Assembly (NCBI GenBank): GCA_015062685.1
Contig: SUUE01000003.1
Span: 62,001 to 126,000 of the forward strand
Reading direction: 5' to 3'
From: Coriobacteriaceae bacterium
GTDB taxonomy: Bacteria; Actinomycetota; Coriobacteriia; Coriobacteriales; Eggerthellaceae
Length of the DNA stretch: 64,000 bases
Shown one piece after another: positions 37,610 through 49,700 of this stretch. The notes beneath the pieces are model-generated. The model saw only the letters and a list, made by a program, of their open reading frames with translations. It searched no databases and had not been told where the DNA came from. The translations under genes and the position numbers were made by a program. Numbering within the stretch: the stretch's first letter is position 1; the number at the start of each line of letters is the position of its first letter.

Positions 37610-39783
37610 GCTGGTTCCTCGAAAGAGCTCGCATAGGCCGCTACGGAGCGCTTGCCGACTACGAGGCGGGGCCGTTTGAGCCTGGCATGAACGTGGTGTT
37701 CGGCCCGAACGAGGCGGGCAAGTCGACCATTGCCTCGTTCGTCGGCGGCGTCCTGTTCGGCTGGGAAGAGGCGCGCGGGCTTCGGAACACCTATCGCCCA
37801 CGCGAGGGAGGCCATCGCGCGGGGTCCCTCGTGTTCCGCGATGCCGAGGACCCGGCACGCGCGAGCGTGGTCTCGCGCGCGCATAACGCCGACGGGCTGC
37901 GCGGCGACGTGGACATCGTGTCCGATATCGACAACGCCACGTACCGCACGATGTTCAGCTTGAGCTCCGAGGAGCTGCGCTCGCTCCGCGACACGTCCGA
38001 TGTGACGGCGCGGCTGCTCACGGCTGGAGCCGGAACCAGCTCAAGCCCGACGGCCGCCTTCGTCGAAATCGAGCAGCGCATTGCCGCGCGCTTATCCCCG
38101 GACCCAGAATCGCCCCTGTCCATTCAAGGGCTCGGGAGCAGGCTCGAGGCGAAGCGCGAGGAAATGCTCGCAGCTGCGGCGCAGGTGGAGCTCTACAAGC
38201 AAGAGGACCGCGAGCTCATCGAGCTGGCTGACAGCCGTGCCGCGGCATCCGTCCGGCTCGAAGAGCTCAATGCCGAGATCGAGGGGCTCTATGGAGCGCG
38301 TGCGCGGATCGAGTCGACCGATGCGCGGGAAGCCGCCAGGCGCGAGGAGCTGGAGGCGCTCGAGGCCGAGCGGCGGTCTTTCGACATGGAAGCGGGGGAT
38401 GTGCCCCAGGTGAGCGAGCGGCTTCTCGCGCTCGATGCATCCGAGGAGAGGCTTTTGCGCGACAGGCTGGACGAGCTGTCCTCCGAGCAAGCGAAGGTCG
38501 AGCGCTCGATCGACCTGGCCAAGGAGAACAGCGCCGCGTCGACGGCTGCGTACGAGGCCCTGCTTGAAGTGGAGGAGGGGCCCGAATCGCGCGCCCGGAG
38601 CCTGCGCAACCGCTCCTCTCAAGTGATCGTGTCCGTGCTGCTCCCCATCGCCTTCATCGTGGCGGGCATACCTGTGTTCCTCCACGGGAGGGATATCCAG
38701 AGCCTGTCGATCACGGCCCTGGGCATCGGCATGATTGTGCTCGCCTTCTTCCTCGCCGCCGGCGCGCTCGTCGTCCTCTTCCGCCCGAACAGGGGCGCGG
38801 AGGCGCTCGAGGAGCGTCGCAAGGACGCCCAGTGGGTCATGTTGCAGGATCGCAAGAAGCTGGACGCCAGCCTCGCGGACCTGGAGAGGCACCGGGCCGA
38901 CGTCGAGGCGTTTTTCGAGGAGAACGGCCTCAAGGAGGCAGAGGGGTCCATCCGCCAGGCGCGCGCCCTGCTCGACGACGCACGCGACGCCCGAGCCCGC
39001 TTGGCCGACACGAAGCAGCGCGTGACGTCGGTCGATATGCGAATCGAGGCCGCGCGCGATGCCCTCGGGACGCTCTCTGACGAGCGGCGCGAGGCGCTGC
39101 GCTCGGTTGGCTTCGAGGAAGGGGCTTCCCTGCAGCAGCTCGACGCGCAGATCCGAAGGCAGGTCGAGCAGCGTGACGCGATTTCCCGCGCCTACGAGGA
39201 CATGAACCTCCGCTATGGCGAGCTGAGCGAGCGCCTCGAGCATGCGCGGCGCGATCACTCCTTCGACCGCCTCAAGATGGAGTATCAGCTGCTGCGCTGC
39301 GGGCTGCGTGAGCGCAAGAGCGAGCTCGTGACGCTCATGCTGGCCAAGCGGATGCTCGAGAAGAGCATCCTTGCATGGGAGAGCCGCAGCCAGCCCGAGG
39401 TGTACGCGCGCGCGAGCGAGCTGCTCGAGATGATAACCGGGGGCGCTTGGGTGGGCGTTTCGATGTCGCCCGAAGGGTCGCTAAACGCCGTGTCGGCATC
39501 GGGAGAGCAGCGGAATGTGCGCCACCTGTCGCTCGGGACGTGCCAGCAGCTCTATCTCTCGCTGCGAATCGCTATGCTCATGCACGCCCACGACGTGGGG
39601 CGCGCGGTGCCCGTAATCGCCGACGACATGCTCGTGCACTTCGATGCGGAGCGCCGGGCCAATGCGGCACGCGCCCTCGCGCGCCTTGCGGAAGTGCGCC
39701 AGGTCATCGTGTTCACCTGCCATCGCGAAACCGTCGAGGCCCTGCGCGCAGCCGACCCCGCCCTCAACTTCCTAGAACTGTAG
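37606..39783 (+). CDS. YhaN-like SMC/Rad50-type ATPase with membrane segments
   Basis: 725 residues. Walker A FGPNEAGKST near 32, a broken coiled coil on both sides of a hydrophobic hairpin (about 340-395, two helices), and the C-terminal half with HLSLGTCQQLYLSLR (signature) and PVIADDMLVHFDAER (Walker B region). This layout is that of YhaN, the ATPase partner of YhaO, but shorter than the Bacillus protein. It probably tethers a nuclease complex to the membrane. Confidence 0.85.
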   Translation: MSWFLERARIGRYGALADYEAGPFEPGMNVVFGPNEAGKSTIASFVGGVLFGWEEARGLRNTYRPREGGHRAGSLVFRDAEDPARASVVSRAHNADGLRGDVDIVSDIDNATYRTMFSLSSEELRSLRDTSDVTARLLTAGAGTSSSPTAAFVEIEQRIAARLSPDPESPLSIQGLGSRLEAKREEMLAAAAQVELYKQEDRELIELADSRAAASVRLEELNAEIEGLYGARARIESTDAREAARREELEALEAERRSFDMEAGDVPQVSERLLALDASEERLLRDRLDELSSEQAKVERSIDLAKENSAASTAAYEALLEVEEGPESRARSLRNRSSQVIVSVLLPIAFIVAGIPVFLHGRDIQSLSITALGIGMIVLAFFLAAGALVVLFRPNRGAEALEERRKDAQWVMLQDRKKLDASLADLERHRADVEAFFEENGLKEAEGSIRQARALLDDARDARARLADTKQRVTSVDMRIEAARDALGTLSDERREALRSVGFEEGASLQQLDAQIRRQVEQRDAISRAYEDMNLRYGELSERLEHARRDHSFDRLKMEYQLLRCGLRERKSELVTLMLAKRMLEKSILAWESRSQPEVYARASELLEMITGGAWVGVSMSPEGSLNAVSASGEQRNVRHLSLGTCQQLYLSLRIAMLMHAHDVGRAVPVIADDMLVHFDAERRANAARALARLAEVRQVIVFTCHRETVEALRAADPALNFLEL

Positions 39784-39802
39784 GGGCGCTCCCCGAGCGC
39801 CC
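39780..39802. repeat. Family Q hairpin that contains the YhaN stop codon
   Basis: GTAGGGGCGCTCCCCGAGCG runs from 39780, and its TAG (39781-39783) is the stop codon of the preceding gene. Confidence 0.75.
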
Positions 39803-39946
39803 GCCCCGGCCCGAGGACGGGCGCAGGCTGCGCTCGCCGCGTCGTCGCTTCGAACTAGCTTTTCCGCCAAGAACAGGCGGAAAAGCGGATCTCTCAGCTC
39901 CTTTGGCTTGACCTCGCTCCGACTGCGCCCGCCCTCGGGCCGGGGC
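39803..39946. repeat. Structured repeat family P, copy 5
   Basis: Arms 39803-39826 and 39923-39946 (CCCCGGCCCGAGG type) are complementary at 23 of 24 positions. The core carries AGCTTTTCCGCC, GGCGGAAAAGC and GGATCTCTCAGCTCCTTTGG, as in copy 4. No gene is seen in 39784-40132. Confidence 0.85.
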
Positions 39947-40094
39947 TTCTCCTCCGCTGTTGAAAGAGGCGTTGCGATCGGGTGCGAGTGGCCGTCTGGT
40001 TGGGGTGAATGGGGGCCGTCGTGGCCTTTGCGGATTTCGGCGGGTCATAACCGATTTCTTGGTGTGCAAACGCTTGCGTTCGAGGGGGTGAATA

Positions 40095-40100
40095 TATAAT
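40095..40100 (+). promoter_or_regulatory. -10 element of purA
   Basis: Perfect TATAAT 33 bases before the start; TTGCGT 15 bases further upstream is a poor -35. Confidence 0.5.
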
Positions 40101-40132
40101 CGATTGCGCAAACTTCGCGAAAGGAATCAGCT

Positions 40133-41458
<1,326 letters not shown>

Positions 41459-41517
41459 GGAATTCGAAGCCATGTGGAGCGCGGCCCCGGGTCCGCTCCA
41501 TTGACGAAAGGACGAAC

Positions 41518-42804
41518 ATGAACATCTTGGTGCTTGGCAGCGGCGGCCGCGAGCATGCGATTGCGTGGGCGCTCAACGAGTCGCCGAAGTGCGAGAAACT
41601 CTACGTGGCGCCGGGCAACGGCGGCACGGCCGGGTTCGCGGAGAACGTGGCGGGTCTGAACGCCGAGGACGGCGAGGCGGTGCTCGCGTTCGCGCAGGAG
41701 CGCTCTATCGACATGGTGGTCATCGGTCCCGAGGCACCGCTCGTGGCGGGCGTCGCCGATGTTCTGCGCGCGGCGGGCATCCCCGTGTTCGGCCCCGATG
41801 CGCAGGGCGCCCAGCTGGAAGGCAGCAAGACCTTCTGCAAGGAGTTCATGATGCGCCACGGCCTGCCGACGGCCGAGTATCTCTCCACCAGCGACGAAGC
41901 TGCAGCGCATGCCTACATCGACGAGAAGGGCGCACCGATCGTCGTCAAGGCTGACGGCCTGGCGGCGGGAAAGGGCGTCGTCGTGGCGCAAACCGTCGAG
42001 GAGGCGCACGACGCCGTGTCCTCGTGCTTCGACGGTGCGTTCGGCGATGCTGGCAACACCGTGGTCGTGGAGGAATGCTTGACCGGCCCCGAGTGCTCCA
42101 TGCTCGCGTTCGTTTCCGCCGGCAAGGCCTATTGCATGGCGCCTTCGCAGGATCACAAGCGCGCCTACGACGGCGATGAGGGCCCCAACACGGGCGGCAT
42201 GGGCGCGTACTCGCCGGTGCCCATCGTCACCGACGAAGAGCTCGCGCGCATGGAAGAGGTCATGGCCAATGCGGCCGCGGCCACTGCCGAGGAGTTCGAC
42301 CACGATTACCGCGGCGTTCTGTATGGTGGTTTCATGCTCACGCCGGCGGGCCCCAAGCTGCTCGAGTACAACGCGCGTTTCGGCGACCCCGAGACGCAGG
42401 TCGTGCTGCCGCGCCTCGAGTCCGATCTCGTGGACGTTATGCTGGCGGTCGCTGAAGGCCGCCCCGAGGACATCGATCTGAAGTGGGCCGACAAGTGGGC
42501 CGTGACTGTGGTGCTCGCCAGCGCGGGTTACCCCAAGGCCTACGAGAAAGGCAAGGTCATTACCGGCATCGACGCCGCTGACGCGCTCGACGACGTGAAG
42601 GTATACCATGCGGGCACGGCCATGCGCGACGGCGAGCTCGTCACGAGCGGCGGCCGCGTGCTCAACGTCACCGCCATGGGCGATACGTTCCAGGCCGCTC
42701 GCGAGCTGGCTTACAAGGCCTGCGATTTCATTCAGTTCGAGGGCAAGCAGAACCGCACCGACATCGGTCTGCGCGCGATCAACGGTCGGAGCTCTTGGGA
42801 ATAG
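41518..42804 (+). CDS. purD: Phosphoribosylamine-glycine ligase
   Basis: 428 residues. ATP-grasp enzyme of purine synthesis. LGSGGREHA at the start, GPEAPLVAGV near 74, VVKADGLAAGKGVV near 140, GGMGAYSPVP near 223 and YNARFGDPETQ near 285. GACGAAAGGACG precedes the start. Purine genes nearby are purA and, 13.5 kb on, purE. Confidence 0.97.
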   Translation: MNILVLGSGGREHAIAWALNESPKCEKLYVAPGNGGTAGFAENVAGLNAEDGEAVLAFAQERSIDMVVIGPEAPLVAGVADVLRAAGIPVFGPDAQGAQLEGSKTFCKEFMMRHGLPTAEYLSTSDEAAAHAYIDEKGAPIVVKADGLAAGKGVVVAQTVEEAHDAVSSCFDGAFGDAGNTVVVEECLTGPECSMLAFVSAGKAYCMAPSQDHKRAYDGDEGPNTGGMGAYSPVPIVTDEELARMEEVMANAAAATAEEFDHDYRGVLYGGFMLTPAGPKLLEYNARFGDPETQVVLPRLESDLVDVMLAVAEGRPEDIDLKWADKWAVTVVLASAGYPKAYEKGKVITGIDAADALDDVKVYHAGTAMRDGELVTSGGRVLNVTAMGDTFQAARELAYKACDFIQFEGKQNRTDIGLRAINGRSSWE

Positions 42805-42885
42805 GGAGCTCCGCTCGTTCGAGCCAGCCTCGGTGACGGCAACGCCCGCATCGGATTCCTCAAGGACGTAATGTAAGGAGCCGAA

Positions 42886-44208
42886 ATGCTTTCCGAACGA
42901 TTGATTAGTCTCGCTGTGCGCGAGACGTCGAAGAACTATCTGAAAGTTAATCCGACCACCGACACGCACGTGCCCGGGCCGAAGCCAGGGCAGAAGTACA
43001 TGCTCTACATGCATGTGCCGTTCTGCCAGAAGCTTTGTCCCTATTGCTCGTTCAACCGGTTCCCGTTCAGCGAGAAGCGCGCGGTGCCGTATTTCGAGAG
43101 CCTGCGCAAGGAGATGCGCATGCTGGCCGAGATGGGCTACGACTTTGACAGCGTGTACGTGGGCGGCGGGACGCCCACCATCATGATCGACGAGCTGTGC
43201 GCGACCATCGATCTGGCGCGCGAGCTGTTCAGCGTCAAGGAGGTCTCGAGCGAGACCAACCCCAACCACCTGATCGAGCCGATCCTCGAGAAGCTCGAGG
43301 GCCGCGTGCAGCGTCTTTCCGTTGGCGTGCAGAGCTTCGACGATGGTCTGCTCAAGCAGATGGACCGCTACGAGAAGTACGGCTGCGCGGACGAGATCGT
43401 CGAGCGCATCAAGCTTGCCACCCCCTATTTCACCAGCATGAACGCGGACATGATCTTCAATTTCCCGGCACAGACCGAGGATATGCTCATCCACGACATC
43501 GAGCGCATCGTGGAATCGGGCTGCACTCAGACCACGTTCTATCCGCTCATGGCGTCGCCTGCGGTGGAACGCCAGCTGTTGAAGACGGTCGGTGAAGTCG
43601 ACTACGACCGCGAGAAGCGCTTCTACGAGATCATCGACGACCTGCTGACGGGCGGTGATCATCCTCTGTTCACGCACAGCAGCGCTTGGACGTACAACCG
43701 CTTCGACCACAAGGACGACCAGGACGCTTCCGGAGCCGATTCCGGCATGATCGACGAATACGTGGTGCAGTACGAGGAGTATCCCGCGATCGGCTCGGGC
43801 GGCATCACGTACCTGAACGGCCGCCTCTATGTGAATACCTTCTCTCTGCGCGAATACGGGCAGGCCATCGAGGAGGGGCGCATGTCCATCATGGGCCGCG
43901 TCGACTTCAACGTTCACGACCGCATGCGCTATCGCTTCCTCATGCAGTTGTTCGGCCTGCGCTTGGACAAGCTGCAGTGGGAGCGCGATTTCGGCATGAC
44001 CGTAGAGTATGGCTTGCCTGCCGAGATGGCGTTCATGAAGGCCGCGGGTGCGTTCGCCACCGACACGGCTGAGGAGCTGACGCTCACGCCCAAGGGCCGC
44101 TATCTGGTCGTTGCGATGATGCGCCAGTTCTTCATCGGCGTGAACAACTTGCGCGACCAGGCGCGTGCGGCCTTGCCGGGCGAGGAGCGCGAGCTGCTTT
44201 TCGGGTAG
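42886..44208 (+). CDS. Radical SAM protein, coproporphyrinogen-III oxidase-like
   Basis: 440 residues. The cluster motif CQKLCPYCSF lies near 47, followed by YVGGGTPT, ETNP and RLSVGVQSFDD, the HemN/HemW family pattern. A C-terminal HemN-like domain follows. Members oxidise coproporphyrinogen or insert or degrade heme; the exact activity cannot be assigned. Starts 81 bases after purD, with AAGGAGCCG upstream. Confidence 0.85.
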   Translation: MLSERLISLAVRETSKNYLKVNPTTDTHVPGPKPGQKYMLYMHVPFCQKLCPYCSFNRFPFSEKRAVPYFESLRKEMRMLAEMGYDFDSVYVGGGTPTIMIDELCATIDLARELFSVKEVSSETNPNHLIEPILEKLEGRVQRLSVGVQSFDDGLLKQMDRYEKYGCADEIVERIKLATPYFTSMNADMIFNFPAQTEDMLIHDIERIVESGCTQTTFYPLMASPAVERQLLKTVGEVDYDREKRFYEIIDDLLTGGDHPLFTHSSAWTYNRFDHKDDQDASGADSGMIDEYVVQYEEYPAIGSGGITYLNGRLYVNTFSLREYGQAIEEGRMSIMGRVDFNVHDRMRYRFLMQLFGLRLDKLQWERDFGMTVEYGLPAEMAFMKAAGAFATDTAEELTLTPKGRYLVVAMMRQFFIGVNNLRDQARAALPGEERELLFG

Positions 44209-44256
44209 CTTAGCTGTCCGGTGGGCGGTCAGTTTCGAATAAACCGTGAAAGCGGC

Positions 44257-44285
44257 TTGACCCGCCGAAACCGTACCGCTAGAAT
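44257..44285 (+). promoter_or_regulatory. Promoter of tRNA-Phe
   Basis: TTGACC at 44257-44262, 17-base spacer, TAGAAT at 44280-44285. Confidence 0.78.
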
Positions 44286-44306
44286 AACGTTTCGCGTCAC
44301 ACAACC

Positions 44307-44382
44307 GGTCAGGTAGCTCAGTTGGTAGAGCAGGGGACTGAAAATCCCCGTGCCGGGGGTTCAAGTCCCTCCCTGACCACCA
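44307..44382 (+). tRNA. tRNA-Phe, anticodon GAA
   Basis: 76 bases with encoded CCA. Acceptor GGTCAGG pairs with CCTGACC; the anticodon stem GGGGA/TCCCC encloses CTGAAAA, giving GAA. D loop AGCTCAGTTGGTAGAGC and T arm GGGGGTTCAAGTCCC are standard. Confidence 0.97.
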
Positions 44383-44656
44383 TGAACTTCCAACGCCCCT
44401 GCCAAGGGGCGTTTGCTTTATCGGGGCTGTTGCGGGGACTTGAACCCCGAGAGGGCCGAACAGCCCAGTGGGCTGTTCGTGGCCGAGCCGTAGGCGAGGC
44501 CCGCGCCTGCAAGGCAGGCGCCCAAGTCCCTCCCTGACCACCATGAACTTCCAACGCCCCTGCCAAGGGGCGTTTGCTTTATCGGGGCTGTTGCGGGGAC
44601 TTGAACCCCGAGAGGGCCGAACAGCCCAGTGGGCTGTTCGTGGCCGAGCCGTAGGC
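44362..44656 (+). repeat. 134-bp direct repeat that includes the tRNA-Phe 3' tail
   Basis: 44362-44495 and 44523-44656 are identical as far as I can read, offset 161, with 27 unique bases between. Each copy holds the last 21 bases of the tRNA, a terminator, a stretch GGGGACTTGAACCCC complementary to the tRNA T arm, and the hairpin CGAACAGCCC with GGGCTGTTCG. The second tail lacks the rest of a tRNA. Confidence 0.88.
44392..44418 (+). terminator. Terminator of tRNA-Phe (repeated at 44553-44579)
   Basis: AACGCCCC (44392-44399) pairs with GGGGCGTT (44406-44413), followed by TTGCTTT. Confidence 0.75.
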
Positions 44657-44700
44657 ATGGACGCATTATTTCGCCGCCCTGCAGCAATTTTTCGGTTTCA

Positions 44701-44860
44701 TGGCACAATATGGGGCTAATGTACGAGTTTGAGGCTCTGCGTGGCATGATATCGCGCACATGTACGCCATATCATGCCATGCGGTCGTACATTAAGGCCA
44801 TATCGCGCCATGAGGGGCCTGCATCCTTGCGCAGTGGCATGATACGGGCTTTATGTTCGA
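44701..44860 (+). repeat. Dispersed palindromic element, family R, copy C
   Basis: Units of about 25 bases (TGGCA..ATAT...TAATGTACGA) lie at 44701-44726 (+), 44785-44810 (-) and 44835-44860 (+) around a 38-base near-perfect palindrome at 44742-44779 whose arms are TGGCATGATAT and ATATCATGCCA. Same order as the right part of copy A. No gene is seen in 44383-45055. Confidence 0.82.
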
Positions 44861-45055
44861 GCGAAGGGCGGCAGAACTGCGCAGCGGGCGGCCCGTGTTT
44901 CCTCGAACGCCATGAAGATCGCTTCGGCGAGGGCTGCTTCACTCGGCCGTTTCGCTTCCTTTTCCCTAGTCACGCTTTGGAAACGTCCTTGCAAAAGGGC
45001 GTTTGATTGTAGTGTAATGAGGTCATCGACGTTTTGTCGCATACGAGGAGGGATT

Positions 45056-46720
45056 ATGGCCAAAGACAACCCCGGCATCGAGTCTGCTGAAGAAGCCGTT
45101 GTTTCCGAGGAAAGCACGCTCGACGATCTCGAGGCCCGGCTGAAGGCTCTTGAAAAGGCTGAGAAGGCCGTCGATAGCGCATACACCACGGGCAAGGCGG
45201 AACGCGCCAAGATAACCCAGGCCGCCCAGCTCGATGCGGCCGAGGCGGTTGCCATGGCGGGCATTGCCATGGAGGCCGACGTCGAAGCAGACGAGGCCAT
45301 GCGCATCAGCGTCATCGCCGAGAGGTCGGGCGACCGCGAGAAGGCGAAGGCCGCGCGCAAGAAGGAGCGCGAGGCCAGAAAGAAGGCCAAGGCCGACCAC
45401 AAGGCGGCAACGAAGTCTGCCAAGCAGGCCTACGATGCCATCAAGTTCAGCGCGCCCAATAAGATGGGCTTCATGCGTGCCGTGCAGGTGATCTTCGCGC
45501 TCCACATCGGGTTCTACCTCGTCTGGCTCATGCTCACGTCCCGCGACGCGATGACTTACGACGTCACCTCCATGATGGACTGGGTCATGGTCATCCTGGA
45601 AGGCGTCGCTTTCTGGATGTTCATCAACCGTTACAAGGTCGCGCGCCCCGTGGTCATCGGGCTTGCTGCGTTCGGCCTCGTGGTGCCCGCGGTGGTCGAT
45701 ATCGTTACCGGGCGGTTCAACGTGTTCGTTTCCATGGAGAACGGTGCGTTCTACATCTTCCTCATCCTCTATTTCTCGCTGTCGAAGCGCGTGAAGGCCA
45801 CGCTCGTCAACGACTTCTCCCAGGGCGGGGGAGACTACGAGAAGGAAGACTTCGTCATCAACCGTCGCGGCTGGCCGTTCGTGCGCAACCTCATCATCTA
45901 TTTCATCGTGTTCTCCATCGTGGGCCATTGGATGGAGATGGGCATGTGCCAGTTCATCATCTTGGGCGTGGTGCAGGGCGAGTACGACCCTTCCAACACG
46001 ATGCTCTGGCGAGACTGGCTTTATCCGTTCCCGATGGAGGGCGCGGCGGTCGTCATCATCGCGCTCGTGCTCTACCCGTTCTTCCAGTGGCTCAAGAAGA
46101 AGTTCACCGGCAAGAAGCGCATTCTGGCCTACGTGTTCAGCTTCCTCGCCGGCGCTCTGCTGTGCACCATCATCGAGTTCAGCATGGGCTTGATCGTGAA
46201 CGACCACTTGCAGCTATGGGACTATAGGGACAACTTCTGCAACATCATGGGCCAGGTGTGCCTGCAGAACACGATGGCCTTCGGCGTGGTGGCGGGCATC
46301 ATCACCTGGTGGGTCTACCCGCTCATGGAGCGCTGGATCGCGCGTGTGCCCCGCGACATCATGAACATCGCGTTCGTGGTCATCGCCGTGTTCGGCGCCA
46401 TCGTTTGGTCCCTGTACCTGATCAACCCGCCAGGTGTCGATGATGCCAACCTGCCCGAGAACAAGGGCAAACCCGAAGTCGTCCAGAAGGAATACGAGTC
46501 ACGCATGGTCGCGTCGAAGCTTGCCGAGATCGATACTTCTATCGACCAGCTCGAGCGGGCAATTGACGCCTCTGAGGTTCTGGACAAGGAGAAGCTGAAG
46601 GCGGAGGCGGAGCAGCTGCGCGCAGACGCGAAGAAGATGCTGAACGAGGGCCTTGAAATGAAGGAATACCCGGACGTGTACCAGCAGCTTCTCGGGCAGC
46701 TCGGGGCCCCGCAGAGTTAG
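45056..46720 (+). CDS. Membrane protein with CmpB-like (putative ABC type IV) domain and long coiled coil
   Basis: 554 residues from ATG 45056 (GAGGAGGG upstream). An Ala/Glu/Lys-rich coiled-coil region (1-130), then eight or so hydrophobic helices (about 150-455) that carry WDYRDNFCNIMGQVCL, a typical stretch of the PF06541-like CmpB family. A C-terminal coiled coil (about 480-530) follows. Function of the family is not established. It is convergent with the giant reductase gene. Confidence 0.8.
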   Translation: MAKDNPGIESAEEAVVSEESTLDDLEARLKALEKAEKAVDSAYTTGKAERAKITQAAQLDAAEAVAMAGIAMEADVEADEAMRISVIAERSGDREKAKAARKKEREARKKAKADHKAATKSAKQAYDAIKFSAPNKMGFMRAVQVIFALHIGFYLVWLMLTSRDAMTYDVTSMMDWVMVILEGVAFWMFINRYKVARPVVIGLAAFGLVVPAVVDIVTGRFNVFVSMENGAFYIFLILYFSLSKRVKATLVNDFSQGGGDYEKEDFVINRRGWPFVRNLIIYFIVFSIVGHWMEMGMCQFIILGVVQGEYDPSNTMLWRDWLYPFPMEGAAVVIIALVLYPFFQWLKKKFTGKKRILAYVFSFLAGALLCTIIEFSMGLIVNDHLQLWDYRDNFCNIMGQVCLQNTMAFGVVAGIITWWVYPLMERWIARVPRDIMNIAFVVIAVFGAIVWSLYLINPPGVDDANLPENKGKPEVVQKEYESRMVASKLAEIDTSIDQLERAIDASEVLDKEKLKAEAEQLRADAKKMLNEGLEMKEYPDVYQQLLGQLGAPQS

Positions 46721-46730
46721 CGCAGTTGCG

Positions 46731-49700
46731 CTATCTGCTCGTGATGTTCTTGGCCTGCTCGGCTACCCTCGCCGCGAAGGCGTGGGCGTCGTCGAGGCGG
46801 ACGGCAATCTCGGCGCGCGCGTGGTCGAGGGCTTCCGCGCCCGATTCGCCCATGTTGCTCGCTAGCTCGGTGGCCGCGCTCATGGCGTTGCGCGCGCGGG
46901 CACGTATCGAGTTCGCCATCTCGTAGACCGCCACGGCCTTGGCCGCTACTGCGTCCGAGGCGTCGGAAGCGCCTTGCTGAGCCGTCTTGCGCGCTGCAGC
47001 TAGGGCCGTTTTCGCCTGGGCGGCGAGGTCGTCCGCCCTGTCGAGCACGTTGCGCATGATCGCGGCCATCTCCCCGAGCGCTTCGGGCGTCACCTCGTCC
47101 GGCGCTTCGTGCGATGTTTTCTGCAACAGCTCTTCGGCGAGCTCGCCGGTTTCTTCGGCAACTTCGTCCACCGCCTCCGCGACGGCGGAGATATCCATTT
47201 CCTCGCCGGGGGTGCTGAGCATCTCCCTGACGTTCATCACGAGCATCTGCAGGCGGTTCTCCACGTTGGCAAAGCTGACGTCGGGGTCGTAATCGAGCGA
47301 GAGGATCTGGGCCGCGGGGTACAGCTCGCGCAGGCGCTTCACGATGCCGCGCCCCACGATGTGGTTGGGAAGGCACCCGAACGGCTGCAAGATGAGGAAC
47401 GCCTCGCACCCGCGGTTGGCGTGGTGGATGATCTCGCCGGGGATGAGCACGCCCTCGCCGGCGTCGAACGTATGATGGATGATGGGGTCGGAATCGACGA
47501 CCAGGTCGGGCATGCGACAGGCAGGCTCGTAGAGTGGGTGTGTACTAGCGATACGATCGCACACATCGTGCGCGTGCTCGAACAGGGCGTTGGCGACGGT
47601 GTACCACGTGGCCTCTGAGAACGGCTTCTGCACGCCGTATTCGGAAATCTGCGCGCCCTTGTAGAAGTACGTCTTGCGAATGACGTCCGTCATCTTCGCT
47701 TCGATAATCTCGAAGCCGTTGTCTTCGAGGTACTGTTCCACGTCGTGGTTCGCCCCGGGGTGGAAGTTCAGCAGGTACTCGCCCACGATGAGCACGCGCG
47801 GACGGCGCTCCGTGCGGTCGTATTCCACATCGCGCATGTACTCGATGGCCCGTTTGAACCCTCGTCGCGCGCCTGAGGCCCCGTGCTTCTCCAGGCCCTC
47901 TATGACTTCGTCCATGCCCCGCTCGAAGGCCGCTTCGGCGGAGCCGGGCACGAGCTCGTAGGGGCGGATCTTGCGCAGCAGCTCTTCGAGCGCATCGATC
48001 ATCGGGAGTGTCATGGCCACGCGTGCAGCCGAGGCTACCGACATCTTGAACCCCGGGTGCAGGTCGTGGTAGTCGACGTCGTCGTTGGTGATGATGGGCA
48101 CGTGCGCATAGCCGGCGTCGTCGAGCGCCTTGCGCAGCAGCGCGCCGTAATGCGTCAGGCGGCAATCGCCGATGTACTTGCCGGTGCCGATGGCCACTTC
48201 GCAATCGTCGTATTTCCCGCTGCGCAGTTCCGCGAGGCATTCTCCGATGGTCACCTGAGCGGGGAAGCAGATGTCGTTGTGCACGTATTGCTTGCCCAGC
48301 TTGATGGCCTCCTCGCGACCGATTGGAACGGGAACGGCCCGACAGCCCTGTTTCGAGAAGACGGCTGCCATCATGCGGCCGAACGCGTGGGAGGTGTTCG
48401 GCACCAGAATGACCTTCTGCTTGCGGTCGGCCTTCACGTACTTCTTGGGGTAGGGGTCGTGCAGCTGGCGCAGCGGGGCGGTCGAGCGCTCCTGGCGCTT
48501 GATGTCTATCGTCTCGATGAACGAGCGGATGCGGATGCGCAGGGGGCCCGGCACGTCGGATTCGTCGATCTTCAAGATGAGCGGAGACTTGTCGGCAATA
48601 GAGTGTATCAGGCGTACAATCTCGTCCGAGAGATAGGCGTCATGTCCGCAGCCGAAGCTTACGACCTGCGCGTATTCCAGGTTGGGGTCCTGCGCGGCGA
48701 TGATGGCGCTCGAAAGCATGCGCGCGTGGTAGTTGTTCACTATGTCCAGGCGGCTCTTCGAGAGGTCGACCGCCCCAATGCCAGGCACCGCGTCGGGAGT
48801 GAGCACCGGGATGCCGAGCGAGGTGAACATGCTGGGCAGGTCGTGGTTGACGAGCGGGTCGTTGTGGTAAGGCCGCGATGCGAGAATCACGGCATAGGTG
48901 CCCTGGCGGCGCACCTGCTCGATGACCTCGCGGCCCGCTGCGACCAGCTCTTGGCCGAACTGGCGCTGGGCGGCATCGGCTGCCTCTATGGCGCGGTCGG
49001 TGAGCTCTTGGCTTATCCCGAAGGTCTCGTGCATCCACGACCCGAGCTGGCGGCTTCGGTCGTCGTCGGAATACCAGTGCCAAAGCGGCGCGTCCAGCAC
49101 GACGTTCGCGCGCAGCTCGGGGTTGTCGGAGTTGCGTATGACGATGGCGTAGCCCTTCACGACTGCGCACATCGACTCGCTGGTCGCTTCGGTGTTTTCG
49201 CTGGGCACGGTGGTGATCGACGGCATGAAGATACGGTCGACGCGCGTGCGCTCGAGGTCACGGACGTGCCCGTGCACAAGCTTGGCGGGGAAGCATATGG
49301 TGTCTGACGCGACGGCGGGCAGGCCCCGCTCGAACATGGAGCGCGTGGAGGGGTGCGACAGTTTCACTTCGAAGCCGAGCGCTCTCCAGAACGTGGTCCA
49401 GAACGGCATGGTGTCCCAGAACGCGAGAACGCGCGGGATGCCGATGCACACGCCGCGTGGCTTGGCGAGCTCGGGGGCGGGGTAGTCGTTCATGAGCAGT
49501 CGTTCGCGCACGTCGTAGAGGTTCGCCACGGCTTGCTTCTGAGCGCGGACCGCTTTCACCTTCTCCCTCACGGAGGCATCGCGCGGGTCTCCGACAATCT
49601 CGCCGCGTTCGCAGCGGTTGCCGGTGACGTACGTCGATCCGTCCTCGAACGTGACGATAGAGCGCATGCAGTTGTTCGTGCAGAAGGGGCAAACGGCGTT